64,000 nucleotides of DNA from Candidatus Pyrohabitans jungbluthii (GCA_002010065.2 MTMD02000008.1:330758-394757); one strand, 5' to 3'; numbered from the stretch's first letter, positions 43,066-51,017 are shown. A program made the numbers and translations. Notes: generated by a model not told the origin, from the sequence alone.

Positions 43066-43488
43066 TTGAAAAAAATTTTAATTGTTGACGACGAAAAGGA
43101 GATAACCCATCTTGTGAAAAAGCTTCTGGAGCCTGAGGGTCTCGAAGTAATTACCGCAAACTCTGGAAAGGAAGCTCTGTCACTTCTCAAATCCTTTACT
43201 CCAGACTTTATATTTCTCGACCTTTTCATGCCCGAGATGTCGGGCTGGGATTTGCTGAAAGAGATAAGGAAGAAGCTGAAGGATGTGCCCGTGGCAATGC
43301 TCACTGTTCAGCCCCTTTACGAATCGATTGAGAGGGAAGAAGTTGAGGAGATAGTTGACTACATAACAAAGCCCTTTGACAAGGTGGATTTGATAGAAAC
43401 TCTAAAGCAAATTCCCGACTTTTTTGCGGAGGGAGATAATGCTGGAGGGGGAGATTCCAAACAGGAAACTGGTGGAGAGGATAGTTGA
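43066..43488 (+). CDS. Response-regulator receiver protein
   Basis: 140 aa starting at TTG 43066, with CGGAGGA 8-9 bases upstream. Receiver fold with DDE (8-10), phospho-acceptor D52 (FIFLDLFMPEMSGWD), MLTVQPL and YITKPF lysine. The last ~20 residues (Gly/Asp/Glu-rich) overlap the start of the kinase gene by 50 bp in another frame. Same sub-type as the receiver at 33210. Probable partner of the following PAS kinase. Confidence 0.88.
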   Translation: MKKILIVDDEKEITHLVKKLLEPEGLEVITANSGKEALSLLKSFTPDFIFLDLFMPEMSGWDLLKEIRKKLKDVPVAMLTVQPLYESIEREEVEEIVDYITKPFDKVDLIETLKQIPDFFAEGDNAGGGDSKQETGGEDS

Positions 43489-44557
43489 GCTGTCAGCAGA
43501 TGCGATGTTGCTCCTGGATTCCAGAGGTAAAGTGACGTATAGCATATGCAGCCCTTCTTTCAATCTCTGCAGCGAGCTTATGGGAAAGCCTCTGCTTGAG
43601 CTCTGGTTGCCTGAACTCAGGCGTGAGGGAGAGAGAATTATCCACGCGGCTATGCATGGAAGGATGCTCAGGGGCATAATCTCAGGGTGGAAATCAAGCG
43701 GCCATGAGCCAGTAGTGGTTAGCCTCTCCCTCGCACCACTGGATGAGGAAAACCCTGAGAGTGGTGTGATTGTAATTGTAAGGGACATAACCAGAGAAGT
43801 GGAGGCAGAGAAGAGGGTTAGCAGATACATTCACGAATTGATGGAGTACGTTAAGCACGTGGAGAACTCGAACCAGCTTAAAGATACCTTCGCAGATATA
43901 ATGCGGCATGACCTGCTTAATCCCCTCTCTGCAATTAAAAGTGTGGCTTCCACAGGCAATATTGGAAAGGAAGGCATAGAGCTTATAAAAAAGAGTGTGG
44001 AGAGGATAGAAAAAATAGTTTCCACCTTCTCCAAGTATGCCCTCCTGCATAGCCTTGAGGACCTTGACTTCCAGGAAGACAACCTCGCAAAGATGCTGGA
44101 CGAGGTTGTGGATATGCTGGCACCTGTGGCAGAGGAGAAGGGGATAAGCATTGTGAGAAACTACCCTGCTGAAATCAGGGCACGTTTCAGCCCTTTTCTT
44201 GAAGAGGCAGTCGCCAACCTGCTTTCAAATGCGATAAAGTTCAGCCCCCCTCGCGGAGAGGTAACCCTTGAGGTTCTCGTGGACAAGTTTTACTTAACAA
44301 TAAGGGTAAAAGATCAGGGCATCGGCGTGCCTGACAGGTACAAGAAAAGTATATTTGAGCGCTTCGTGAGGGGTAAAAAGGAAGGCATTCAGGGCTCAGG
44401 GCTTGGTTTGGCGATTGTGAAGCGCATAGCAGAACTCCACTCCGGCGAGGTGTGGGTGGAAGATAACGTGGTGGAGTACCAGGATAACTCGGGCAGGGTG
44501 CATCAGAAGAAGCGGGGAAGTGTTTTTGTGCTCAGGATACCTCGAGGTGTGGGATAG
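43439..44557 (+). CDS. Soluble PAS-domain histidine kinase
   Basis: 372 aa. PAS domain (about 15-118), a helical linker, HisKA with phospho-acceptor H157 (FADIMRHDLLNPLSAIK) and HATPase_c with ANLLSNAIKFS, DQGIGVP and GSGLGLAIVKRI. No membrane segment. ATG 43439 is chosen because GGAGGGAG lies just upstream; an in-frame upstream start at 43424 is less likely. Forms a two-component pair with the receiver it overlaps. Confidence 0.9.
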   Translation: MLEGEIPNRKLVERIVELSADAMLLLDSRGKVTYSICSPSFNLCSELMGKPLLELWLPELRREGERIIHAAMHGRMLRGIISGWKSSGHEPVVVSLSLAPLDEENPESGVIVIVRDITREVEAEKRVSRYIHELMEYVKHVENSNQLKDTFADIMRHDLLNPLSAIKSVASTGNIGKEGIELIKKSVERIEKIVSTFSKYALLHSLEDLDFQEDNLAKMLDEVVDMLAPVAEEKGISIVRNYPAEIRARFSPFLEEAVANLLSNAIKFSPPRGEVTLEVLVDKFYLTIRVKDQGIGVPDRYKKSIFERFVRGKKEGIQGSGLGLAIVKRIAELHSGEVWVEDNVVEYQDNSGRVHQKKRGSVFVLRIPRGVG

Positions 44558-44933
44558 AAAAAAATAAGGTACGCTTCCCAACTTCTTTAATGCCTTCGAC
44601 CACAGTCTTACCGTGCTGGTGAACTTTGACTCGACGATTATAAAGGTGTCGCTCCTCCGCAAGGCACAGTAGATTACTTCATCGGCTGAGCCTCAGTTGT
44701 GTGGTTTTGGCAACAGAACCGACCTTTACAACCTAAAATAGAGCGCTATCCCGGAGTTCAACTAGTTCAATAGGAGGGAAATATGGCTGCATATACCCCA
44801 CATCACCATTTATAAAATTCTCCAGTAAGCAGGACTGGTGTGGTGGAATGAGGTGTAAAATTAATTAGGGATACTAAACTTGACATAACTTCGATACCCT
44901 TTTCAATGGTGAATGTTCACGATCTCGATCAGC
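44558..44933. other. Gene-free stretch after the PAS kinase
   Basis: No supported gene. Frames are short on both strands; one minus-strand frame (about 44562-44690) has a coding-like look but runs into the kinase gene and has no start signals. An AT-rich element TTTTATATATC lies at about 44949-44959, just beyond. Confidence 0.5.
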
Positions 44934-45067
44934 CTAAGCTCCCATAACTTTTATATATCTCCCCTTCCACAGCCTAGAATCCCATCCACAACTTGGACAG
45001 AAGCGACTCTTATCCTGGTTAAATGGTCTTTTACAACTTAAGCACTTGTACAGTCTTTTTCCCACGG
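44934..45067 (-). pseudogene. Frameshifted small zinc-ribbon gene
   Basis: From GTG 45067, with GAGGAGG 8 bases upstream, the frame reads MGKRLYKCLSCKRPFNQDKS, then RFS and off. A shift of two bases near 45000 restores a second knuckle, CPSCGWDSRLWKGRYIKVMG, ending at a stop at 44934. Together these would be a ~43-aa zinc ribbon; as sequenced it is broken. Either a decayed gene or a sequencing error. It follows the cheC-V4R gene on the same strand. Confidence 0.4.
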
Positions 45068-45104
45068 TCTATGCCTCCTCATCCCCCTACATCCCATTTT
45101 TATT

Positions 45105-46451
45105 TTATATTTCCCAAGGTGGCTTCTCCTCTGATTCCTGCATGCTCTCCTTTCTGCTTTTGATCCGCTCCTCTATCTTAGCCATGTCATCCCAGTCTTC
45201 CTGAACCTCCTCCTTCGCTGGATATGCGTTCCTCGCAAAGGTGAGGAACACCTCGCCTAGAGGAGTCATCTTAACCTCGGTAGCTGCCCGCTGCACAATC
45301 CCGTAGTATTCCAGCACCTTCAGCGCTTCGTTCACCTCCTCTTTTGGCAGGTCGCTTTTCTGCACAATCTCCTGAAGCTGCATGGTGCCCTTCTCCAGAA
45401 GATTCAGAAGCACAATATCGCTCGCCGTTGGTAGCACCGAGAAGGCATCTATCTGCTCAAGGGTAATTTCATACACACACGCAGCGCCACCTGCGTTTCT
45501 GCACTCTACCTCCCTTATTGTGACGCCAATCTTCAGGTTCTCCATGAAGAACCTTCCCACTGCCGTCGAAGTTGTGTGACATGCCCCACCCGGCACCATT
45601 GCACAAACGTGGCAGCCCTCCACACGGAGGCGGTAGGTTAGCGGTGCCTTGCTTTGGAGCGAGACCTTTTCGCCAATTCCCGCGCGCATGAGCATGTTCT
45701 CAATCAGGAGCCGAAGCCTGTCATCCTCGAAAACACCTGTCGCGGAAGAGCGCAGAAATGCTCGCCTCGCAGCCACTGGCACTGTGATACTTTCAAGGAA
45801 ATCATTAACCCTCTCTTCAACCTCAAATAATTTCTCAAAGCTTCCCAGCAGCTCTGAGAAGTTCAGAGGTTCCTCCTCAAACCCCTGAAGCTCAACATTC
45901 ATTATCCTCCGGATGTCCTCCTCATTCAGATAGAAATACAGGTGACAGTAGGTGAAATCAGAATCCTGCAGGGAAGTACTGAAAAAGAGCACACCCTCCT
46001 TATTTACGCCGAGAGCTGCAAGAAGGTCCGGAATTGAGCGAATTCTGCCTGCGCTCAAATCTGGAGAGGAGATTTTCACCTTCACCCCAAAAAAATCAGA
46101 AATCGCCTTTACGAAGGAACCTGCCATCTTTCTGCCTACTTCCTGGAGCATACCATCAAGCTCCGAAACGGAACCGGGATTACCAATACACTGACCTACT
46201 TTCAGCGCACCCTTAATAGGAAAAAAGAAGAGAAGGGTACCTGTTATTGCATCTCCAAAGGTATAGACGCTGACAATCACCCCCTCCTCTCCCACCTTCT
46301 CCGCCATATCCTTCCCCGCTATTACGTCTATCACCGGCGGCGTTATTGACACCTTTGCGCTCAGCATATCCGAGAGGGAGCTTGCAGAGTGGCTAGAGCC
46401 AATGTTTCCAACCTCACGCAGCGCATCCTTAGCAAAACTGCTGAGGTTCAC
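45105..46451 (-). CDS. CheC - V4R - winged-helix fusion protein
   Basis: 448 aa. Residues 1-185 are CheC-like: REVGNIGSSHSASSLSDML (about 12-30) and LQEVGRKMAGSFVKAISDF (about 102-120); the second motif has lost the Asn. Residues about 265-330 match a V4R (4-vinyl-reductase) domain with its Cys cluster C280, C283, C291, C317 and C325. Residues about 338-410 form a winged helix (MQLQEIVQKSDLPKEEVNEA). The start overlaps the CheF-like gene by 4 bp. It may couple a ligand or metal sensor to CheY-P control or transcription. Confidence 0.8.
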   Translation of the reverse strand: MNLSSFAKDALREVGNIGSSHSASSLSDMLSAKVSITPPVIDVIAGKDMAEKVGEEGVIVSVYTFGDAITGTLLFFFPIKGALKVGQCIGNPGSVSELDGMLQEVGRKMAGSFVKAISDFFGVKVKISSPDLSAGRIRSIPDLLAALGVNKEGVLFFSTSLQDSDFTYCHLYFYLNEEDIRRIMNVELQGFEEEPLNFSELLGSFEKLFEVEERVNDFLESITVPVAARRAFLRSSATGVFEDDRLRLLIENMLMRAGIGEKVSLQSKAPLTYRLRVEGCHVCAMVPGGACHTTSTAVGRFFMENLKIGVTIREVECRNAGGAACVYEITLEQIDAFSVLPTASDIVLLNLLEKGTMQLQEIVQKSDLPKEEVNEALKVLEYYGIVQRAATEVKMTPLGEVFLTFARNAYPAKEEVQEDWDDMAKIEERIKSRKESMQESEEKPPWEI

Positions 46452-46966
46452 TTATACCCCTCCTCCATCATTATGAGCTTCCCCTTCTCTGTGAGTATCC
46501 CTGCCTCTGTGCATATCCCCTCTCGCTTAAACTCCTCCAGAATGCTCACTATCTCATCGTAATCACGCTTGACAAGGGGCATTATGTTCTCAGGCCTCCT
46601 CACACCGTGATAAAGCGCCTTAAGCACCAGCCTCTTGGCGTCGGTAAATTTAATGGCGCCCACGGTATCAGAGGCCGTGGGGAGCACGCTCATTAGGGCG
46701 TTGTAGAGGGAATAGACCTTTGGCTTCTTTCCCCCTATAAAGGTCTTGGTGTTGTCGATAACCATCACCAAGATAGAGTTTCCGCCGGCGGCGTCCTTTA
46801 TCTCAGAGATGCTGACATGCTCATTGGGTATCTTTTTCCAGCCCTTATCTGTCTTTATCCAAACGTTCAAATCCGTTGAAGCAAGAACTATCTTCTTCCA
46901 GTCCTTAAAATTCGTTGAGAAGTACACATTCTCCACTTTAAAGAGAAGCTTCTCCTGCTCCGCCAT
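46448..46966 (-). CDS. CheF-like archaellum adaptor
   Basis: 172 aa, resembling the archaeal taxis adaptor CheF (DUF439), which links CheY and CheC/CheD to the archaellum. The N-terminal beta-rich part (FKVENVYFSTNFKDWKKIVL, KKIPNEHVSISEI) looks PH-like, and the C-terminal part is a winged helix (LVKRDYDEIVSILEEFKREG). It is shorter than haloarchaeal CheF (about 300 aa). ATG 46966 is preferred to a GTG at 46978 inside the archaellin stop region. Co-transcribed with archaellin 3 and the CheC-V4R gene. Confidence 0.6.
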   Translation of the reverse strand: MAEQEKLLFKVENVYFSTNFKDWKKIVLASTDLNVWIKTDKGWKKIPNEHVSISEIKDAAGGNSILVMVIDNTKTFIGGKKPKVYSLYNALMSVLPTASDTVGAIKFTDAKRLVLKALYHGVRRPENIMPLVKRDYDEIVSILEEFKREGICTEAGILTEKGKLIMMEEGYK

Positions 46967-46968
46967 GA

Positions 46969-47652
46969 TTAGCCCCACTCAGAGATGTACTTCTTGCCGA
47001 AGGAACTGGGCGCCGTTTTCTTTACCGTGGTGGTCTGCCCTGCTTTTGGCTGAAGAATCAGGGTGAACTCCTGGTCGGGCTGAATGGGCAGATCGTTGCC
47101 CAGGTTGTCCTCAATCCAGTAGATTATCTCTACTATCTCGCTCTGCTCCAGTACAGAGTTGGGATTCTGGGGGTTCTTGTCCTTTATCCTTCTTATGTAG
47201 AACTGAGCCACGTCGGTGTCTGTACCATTTATAACATTCTCGGCTTTTGAAATTTCGTCAGTAAGACTAAGAATCCCCTGCGAGGCGTTGTTGCTTCCGG
47301 TGCCATTGAACTTTATGCCCACAATGTAGTTATCGCCGGAATGGTAGGCAAGCACCATATCCTCGTACTTCACATCCCCACTTCCTGCGGCAAGCTGCAC
47401 GCGTAGTATTACCGCATTTATTCTCTCCCGAGATGTATCGTTCACATAACCTATTACATCCACAACCTTTACATTCGTCGAGACTTCTTTGGTTGCTTGC
47501 TCACCCGTTACAGTGGCCTTCTGTTGAAGTCCACCAGAAGTGCGAAGCAGCACACCTGCTGCGACCGCAGCCACGAGAACCATGGCTATGAAGATTATCA
47601 GCGTGCCAATACCCACCTGCGCCCTGCGACAGGATAGCAAATTCCTCCCCAT
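46969..47652 (-). CDS. arlB: Archaellin ArlB/FlaB (third of tandem set)
   Basis: 227 aa. Class III signal peptide RRAQVGIGTLIIFIAMVLVA, cut before QVGIG. The conserved filament helix and STNVKVVDVIGYV segment are followed by a variable outer domain with glycosylation-type sites. It has its own promoter (site 8) and is followed directly by the CheF-like gene, so it heads an operon that mixes filament and signalling genes. Confidence 0.94.
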   Translation of the reverse strand: MGRNLLSCRRAQVGIGTLIIFIAMVLVAAVAAGVLLRTSGGLQQKATVTGEQATKEVSTNVKVVDVIGYVNDTSRERINAVILRVQLAAGSGDVKYEDMVLAYHSGDNYIVGIKFNGTGSNNASQGILSLTDEISKAENVINGTDTDVAQFYIRRIKDKNPQNPNSVLEQSEIVEIIYWIEDNLGNDLPIQPDQEFTLILQPKAGQTTTVKKTAPSSFGKKYISEWG

Positions 47653-47701
47653 TTTATCTCCCCGTGTATAGTGTGAATAAATGAGAATTATAAAGGTTAT
47701 T

Positions 47702-47716
47702 TTTTGGATTTCGAAA
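47702..47716 (-). promoter_or_regulatory. TTTC-N7-GAAA-like box (site 8)
   Basis: Minus strand TTTCGAAATCCAAAA, then AATAACC and TATA TTTATAAT (47688-47694). Promoter of archaellin 3 and the genes behind it. Confidence 0.7.
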
Positions 47717-47751
47717 ATTAAATAAAAAAGAAAAAGAGAGATTTTTCTTGT

Positions 47752-48441
47752 TTATCCCCACTCTGTGGTGTACTTCTGGTTAATCACGCTGGGTGCAGTC
47801 TTCTTGACCGTTGTTGTCTGTCCTGCCTTGGGCTGCACTGTGAGCACAAACTGATCGTCCGGGTCAAGAGGCACGTCGGTGCCGTCGTTCTTCTCAAGCC
47901 AGAAGAGTATCTCTATTATCTCCCCCGGCTCAAGCACTTCGTTGGGCGTTGAATCTCTGTCCTTCAGCCTGCGGATGTAGAACTGAGCCTTGTCGTAGTC
48001 TGTACCCGAACTGAGATTGGCATTCTCTATGCCAGAAGCGATGCCCCCACTGAGGGAGTACAGACTGTCGCTCAATGCTTTTGTACTGTTGTACTTGATG
48101 CCACTCACGTAGGTGTCTCCCTCCTGGTAGGTGAGCACTATGTCCTCATACTTGACGTCGCCGCTGCCAGAGGCGAGCTGCGCCGTGAGGATGAGTGCCC
48201 TTATCTTCTTGTTGCTCGTGGTGTCGTTACTGTAGCCCACGACGTTCGTAACCTTGATGTTCGTTGAGACTTCTTTTGTTGCTTGTTCACCTGTCACCGT
48301 GGCCTTCTGCTGAAGTCCACCCGACGTCTTGAGAAGAACGCCCGCTGCCACCGCTGCAACCAGGATCATCGCTATGAAGATTATCAGTGTGCCAATTCCT
48401 ACCTGCGCTCGCTTGTCCCTGAAAAATTTCTCACCCCTCAT
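47752..48441 (-). CDS. arlB: Archaellin ArlB/FlaB (second of tandem set)
   Basis: 229 aa from ATG 48441, with GGAGGTGAT just upstream; the ORF's longer start at 48504 is inside the preceding intergenic region. Signal peptide KRAQVGIGTLIIFIAMILVA. A 157-base block (48231-48387) is identical to archaellin 1, while the rest diverges. Co-transcribed with archaellin 1 (53-bp gap), with no box of its own. Confidence 0.94.
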   Translation of the reverse strand: MRGEKFFRDKRAQVGIGTLIIFIAMILVAAVAAGVLLKTSGGLQQKATVTGEQATKEVSTNIKVTNVVGYSNDTTSNKKIRALILTAQLASGSGDVKYEDIVLTYQEGDTYVSGIKYNSTKALSDSLYSLSGGIASGIENANLSSGTDYDKAQFYIRRLKDRDSTPNEVLEPGEIIEILFWLEKNDGTDVPLDPDDQFVLTVQPKAGQTTTVKKTAPSVINQKYTTEWG

Positions 48442-48494
48442 ATTCCAATCACCTCCATAAAATGGAAGAGAAGGCAGGGGAGGGCATTTTCTCC

Positions 48495-49157
48495 CTATCC
48501 CCACTCAGTTATGAACTGCTGGGAAATCACGCTGGGCACTGTCTTCTTGACCGTGGTAGTCTGTCCTGCCTTGGGCTGCACTGTGAGCACAAACTGGTCG
48601 TCTGGTGCCAATGGATTGGTCAGCGCCAGCTCGTTGCCGCTGTTGTCCACCAGCCAGTAGACGATCTCTATTATCTCCCCAGGCTCCAGCACGGTATTGG
48701 GAGTGGAATCCTTGTCCTTGAGTCTGCGGATTTCGAAGACCGCTTTGTTCTGTGAGTCTGCTGTAGTGTTAACATTTTCCAGCGCGTCAGTGAGACTCAG
48801 TACGCCACCATAGGCGATGCCGCTCACGTAGGTGTCGCCTTCCTGGTAGGTGAGCACTATGTCGTCGTACTTCACATCCCCGCTACCAGAGGCAAGCTGA
48901 GCGGTGAGAATGATGGCATCAACGCGGTTGTTGTTGGTATTGTTGGTGTAGCCCACGACGTTCGTAACCTTGATGTTCGTTGAGACTTCTTTTGTTGCTT
49001 GTTCACCTGTCACCGTGGCCTTCTGCTGAAGTCCACCCGACGTCTTGAGAAGAACGCCCGCTGCCACCGCTGCAACCAGGATCATCGCTATGAAGATTAT
49101 CAGAGTGCCAATTCCTACCTGTGCTTTCCTGTTTCTCAGAAACTCCCCAACCTTCAT
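48495..49157 (-). CDS. arlB: Archaellin ArlB/FlaB (first of tandem set)
   Basis: 220 aa. Signal peptide RKAQVGIGTLIIFIAMILVA. The N-terminal third matches archaellin 2 at DNA level over 157 bases (48947-49103); the outer domain differs, with NNTNNNR and NVNTTADSQ as likely glycosylation sites. AGGAGGGG lies 4 bases before the ATG. The promoter is the best in the island (site 9 plus ATTATATATAC), so this is probably the major filament gene. Confidence 0.95.
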   Translation of the reverse strand: MKVGEFLRNRKAQVGIGTLIIFIAMILVAAVAAGVLLKTSGGLQQKATVTGEQATKEVSTNIKVTNVVGYTNNTNNNRVDAIILTAQLASGSGDVKYDDIVLTYQEGDTYVSGIAYGGVLSLTDALENVNTTADSQNKAVFEIRRLKDKDSTPNTVLEPGEIIEIVYWLVDNSGNELALTNPLAPDDQFVLTVQPKAGQTTTVKKTVPSVISQQFITEWG

Positions 49158-49217
49158 ACAACCCCTCCTATTAGGTTTTAAGAACTAACACCCTGAGAAT
49201 TGTATATATAATTTTTT

Positions 49218-49232
49218 TTTCGAGCTTCGAAA
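49218..49232 (-). promoter_or_regulatory. TTTC-N7-GAAA box (site 9)
   Basis: Minus strand TTTCGAAGCTCGAAA, then an A-tract and TATA ATTATATATAC (49201-49210). Promoter of archaellins 1 and 2. Confidence 0.8.
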
Positions 49233-49317
49233 CCACGGTTCAGATTGTGTGGATATTTTATTACACAAATATATACGTATTGTAAAAATAAAATTTTCAA
49301 TCCTATATATTTATATT

Positions 49318-49914
49318 TCATTTGATTAACTGCCACCATGCATTGTGAAAATATGAAAAATCGCATGAATTATCATAAGCAGATAAGAATCTATTGGAAT
49401 ACCTATCCAGATAAACTTCCACGCGCCATTTTTGATTTTTTGGGTCATATTTAAATTTTCTGTCCGCAAACAATTTTTCAAGCTCCAGAGTATTTATTAT
49501 AAAGAAATCATAGTCTATCGCATTCCTCTCGCTTTGGTCAAAATGAACCCCCACTAATACATAGAAGACATTCTCGCTAAGTATCTCCCTGTGAAGCATC
49601 CTTGATATTTCCCACCAGTAGCTGTACTGCGCTCCTCTGGGTAGATATCTGTCGAAGTACTTTTTGCTTGTTTTTATCTGAAGAGCTATAAACTTATTCC
49701 TGTTATACCCGACAACATCTATTCCTTTATCTTTCACCGGAGCAAAGCTGCCAAATTCCATGTGTGTGAGGCGATGGAAGACCTCCAAAACGCCTAAGCT
49801 GCCGGTATCCAAGGCTTCGCACCAAGTAGTTTGAAGCTCCTTAAAAAAGATATAATTTATTTTTCGAACTCCGAAACAATAAAGATTTATAACCTCTCGA
49901 GAAGGTGCTTCCAT
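49318..49914 (-). CDS. PD-(D/E)XK nuclease-like protein in the archaellum cluster
   Basis: Up to 198 aa. The core KGIDVVGYNRNKFIALQIKTSK has D66, Q79 and K81 in the D-x(n)-(E/Q)-x-K arrangement of PD-(D/E)XK enzymes, with an upstream acidic helix. The Glu-to-Gln change may keep or lose activity. The ATG at 49914 overlaps the divergent gene's ATG and lies upstream of site 10 and a minus-strand TATA, so the true start is probably downstream (about 49830-49760), with a non-ATG codon or the ATG at residue 52. Role in a motility locus unknown. Confidence 0.6.
   Translation of the reverse strand: MEAPSREVINLYCFGVRKINYIFFKELQTTWCEALDTGSLGVLEVFHRLTHMEFGSFAPVKDKGIDVVGYNRNKFIALQIKTSKKYFDRYLPRGAQYSYWWEISRMLHREILSENVFYVLVGVHFDQSERNAIDYDFFIINTLELEKLFADRKFKYDPKNQKWRVEVYLDRYSNRFLSAYDNSCDFSYFHNAWWQLIK
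49862..49876. promoter_or_regulatory. TTTC-N7-GAAA box between divergent genes (site 10)
   Basis: TTTCGAACTCCGAAA on the plus strand. A minus-strand TATA (AATTATATC, 49850-49858) and a plus-strand TATA (GATTTATAA, 49884-49892) flank it at matching distances, so one palindrome could control both genes. Confidence 0.7.
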
Positions 49915-50257
49915 GGGGGGTAATAAAAAGGAAAATCTTGAACTACGAGCCTACAAACTTGGTTTTGAGGTCGGCTTCCACACACACGACGAATGGACAA
50001 GCTGGGTCTGGAAGGAGAAAAAGAAGATTTTTGATGAGGCAAGGAAAAGCAAACTTCTGGATAGAATAGAAGTTGCATATGAAAGGGGCAAATTTGAGGG
50101 TTTTTTGAGAAAAAAGAGAATGAAGGGAAAGGAGAGTATAATTAAGAATAAGTCAGGAATAAAAGTTATAGAAAAGCCATCATTTATCTCAAAACCTGCA
50201 ATGACGGATGTTATGAAAGCAGTTCTTCTACCAAAATTTCTCAAATTTTTTAAATAG
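49913..50257 (+). CDS. Basic 114-aa protein of unknown function
   Basis: Rich in Lys and aromatic residues. The N-terminal half reads LRAYKLGFEVGFHTHDEWTS and continues helical (WVWKEKKKIFDEARK); the C-terminal third is basic (KGKESIIKNKSGIKVIEK). No membrane segment. GAAGGTG lies 6 bases before the ATG. It runs convergently into the KaiC-like gene, overlapping its end by 8 bp. I do not recognise a family; shared promoter control with the archaellins suggests a motility-linked role. Confidence 0.6.
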   Translation: MGGNKKENLELRAYKLGFEVGFHTHDEWTSWVWKEKKKIFDEARKSKLLDRIEVAYERGKFEGFLRKKRMKGKESIIKNKSGIKVIEKPSFISKPAMTDVMKAVLLPKFLKFFK

Positions 50258-50975
50258 TTTTAAGAAGACTGGTGATTCTTATACCATTTTTAGTTATTTC
50301 GAATCTGCGGAGGTTACAATCATGCTTTGTGCCCCGCATTTTTATTATCTGAATCGCCCGTGTCATCTGGGAATTTGAAAGAAAGTTGTGGAGGAAGATT
50401 ACCCCATGGGCAAGGAAGTGCTCCGGAAGATACCTCTCCGGGTCAGTCATTTCGGAGAGCAGCAGGGTGGTGCACCCGATTTTCTGAAGCCCCCGCATAA
50501 ACTCCCCCATCTGTTTCTTCTCAAACCTCGGATCGGCGCCTATAAATTTGATGGCGGAGAGGGAGTCTATCACGAGCCTTTTAATCCCTCTGAACTTCAC
50601 GTGCTCGGAGATTCTCGAAAGAAGCTGCTTGTAGGTTGGAAACTCCACAGAGGTCTCCAGCATTTCCCCAATGTCCATGAACAGGAGCTTTCCAGATGTA
50701 ACAAGTTCTTCTATTTTGAAGGAAAAGGAAGTCATATCAGATATTATGTTCTCTACATCCTCCACAAGAGAGACAAAAAGGCCACGCTCCCCCTGCCAAG
50801 CACCGCAGGCAAGGAACTGCACTCCAAAGGTGGTCTTTCCACTGCCCGGAGGGCCACTAACCACATAAATTCTGTTGGGCAAAAGACCGCCCTCAATCAG
50901 GGAGTCCAGCCCGGTGATGCCTGTATTTACTCGAGTTTTAGGCCTAGGTGTTCTAAGAGCTGCCATCAATTTCAT
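50250..50975 (-). CDS. KaiC-like single-domain RecA-family ATPase
   Basis: 241 aa. Walker A GPPGSGKTT (41-49), Walker B RLVIDSLSAIKF, and a C-terminal KaiC-type IIKMRGTKHDCNLRRFEIT. The MRGT(D/K)H-type motif argues for KaiC-like rather than ArlH, which lacks it. One domain only, so not a cyanobacterial double KaiC. Regulated promoter (site 11). A link between ATP-dependent signalling and motility is likely from context; substrates are unknown. Confidence 0.85.
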   Translation of the reverse strand: MKLMAALRTPRPKTRVNTGITGLDSLIEGGLLPNRIYVVSGPPGSGKTTFGVQFLACGAWQGERGLFVSLVEDVENIISDMTSFSFKIEELVTSGKLLFMDIGEMLETSVEFPTYKQLLSRISEHVKFRGIKRLVIDSLSAIKFIGADPRFEKKQMGEFMRGLQKIGCTTLLLSEMTDPERYLPEHFLAHGVIFLHNFLSNSQMTRAIQIIKMRGTKHDCNLRRFEITKNGIRITSLLKTI

Positions 50976-51017
50976 TCCCCGTATGATGAGTTCTTAAAGA
51001 ACTAATTAAAGATTTTT

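Noticed and set aside
44396..44662. 88-aa minus-strand ORF
   Set aside because: Mostly antisense to the end of the PAS kinase gene, no start signals, no recognised family.
50250..50975. Annotating the RecA-like ATPase as ArlH/FlaH
   Set aside because: It has the KaiC-type MRGTKH motif and a KaiC-like C-terminus; ArlH lacks these.
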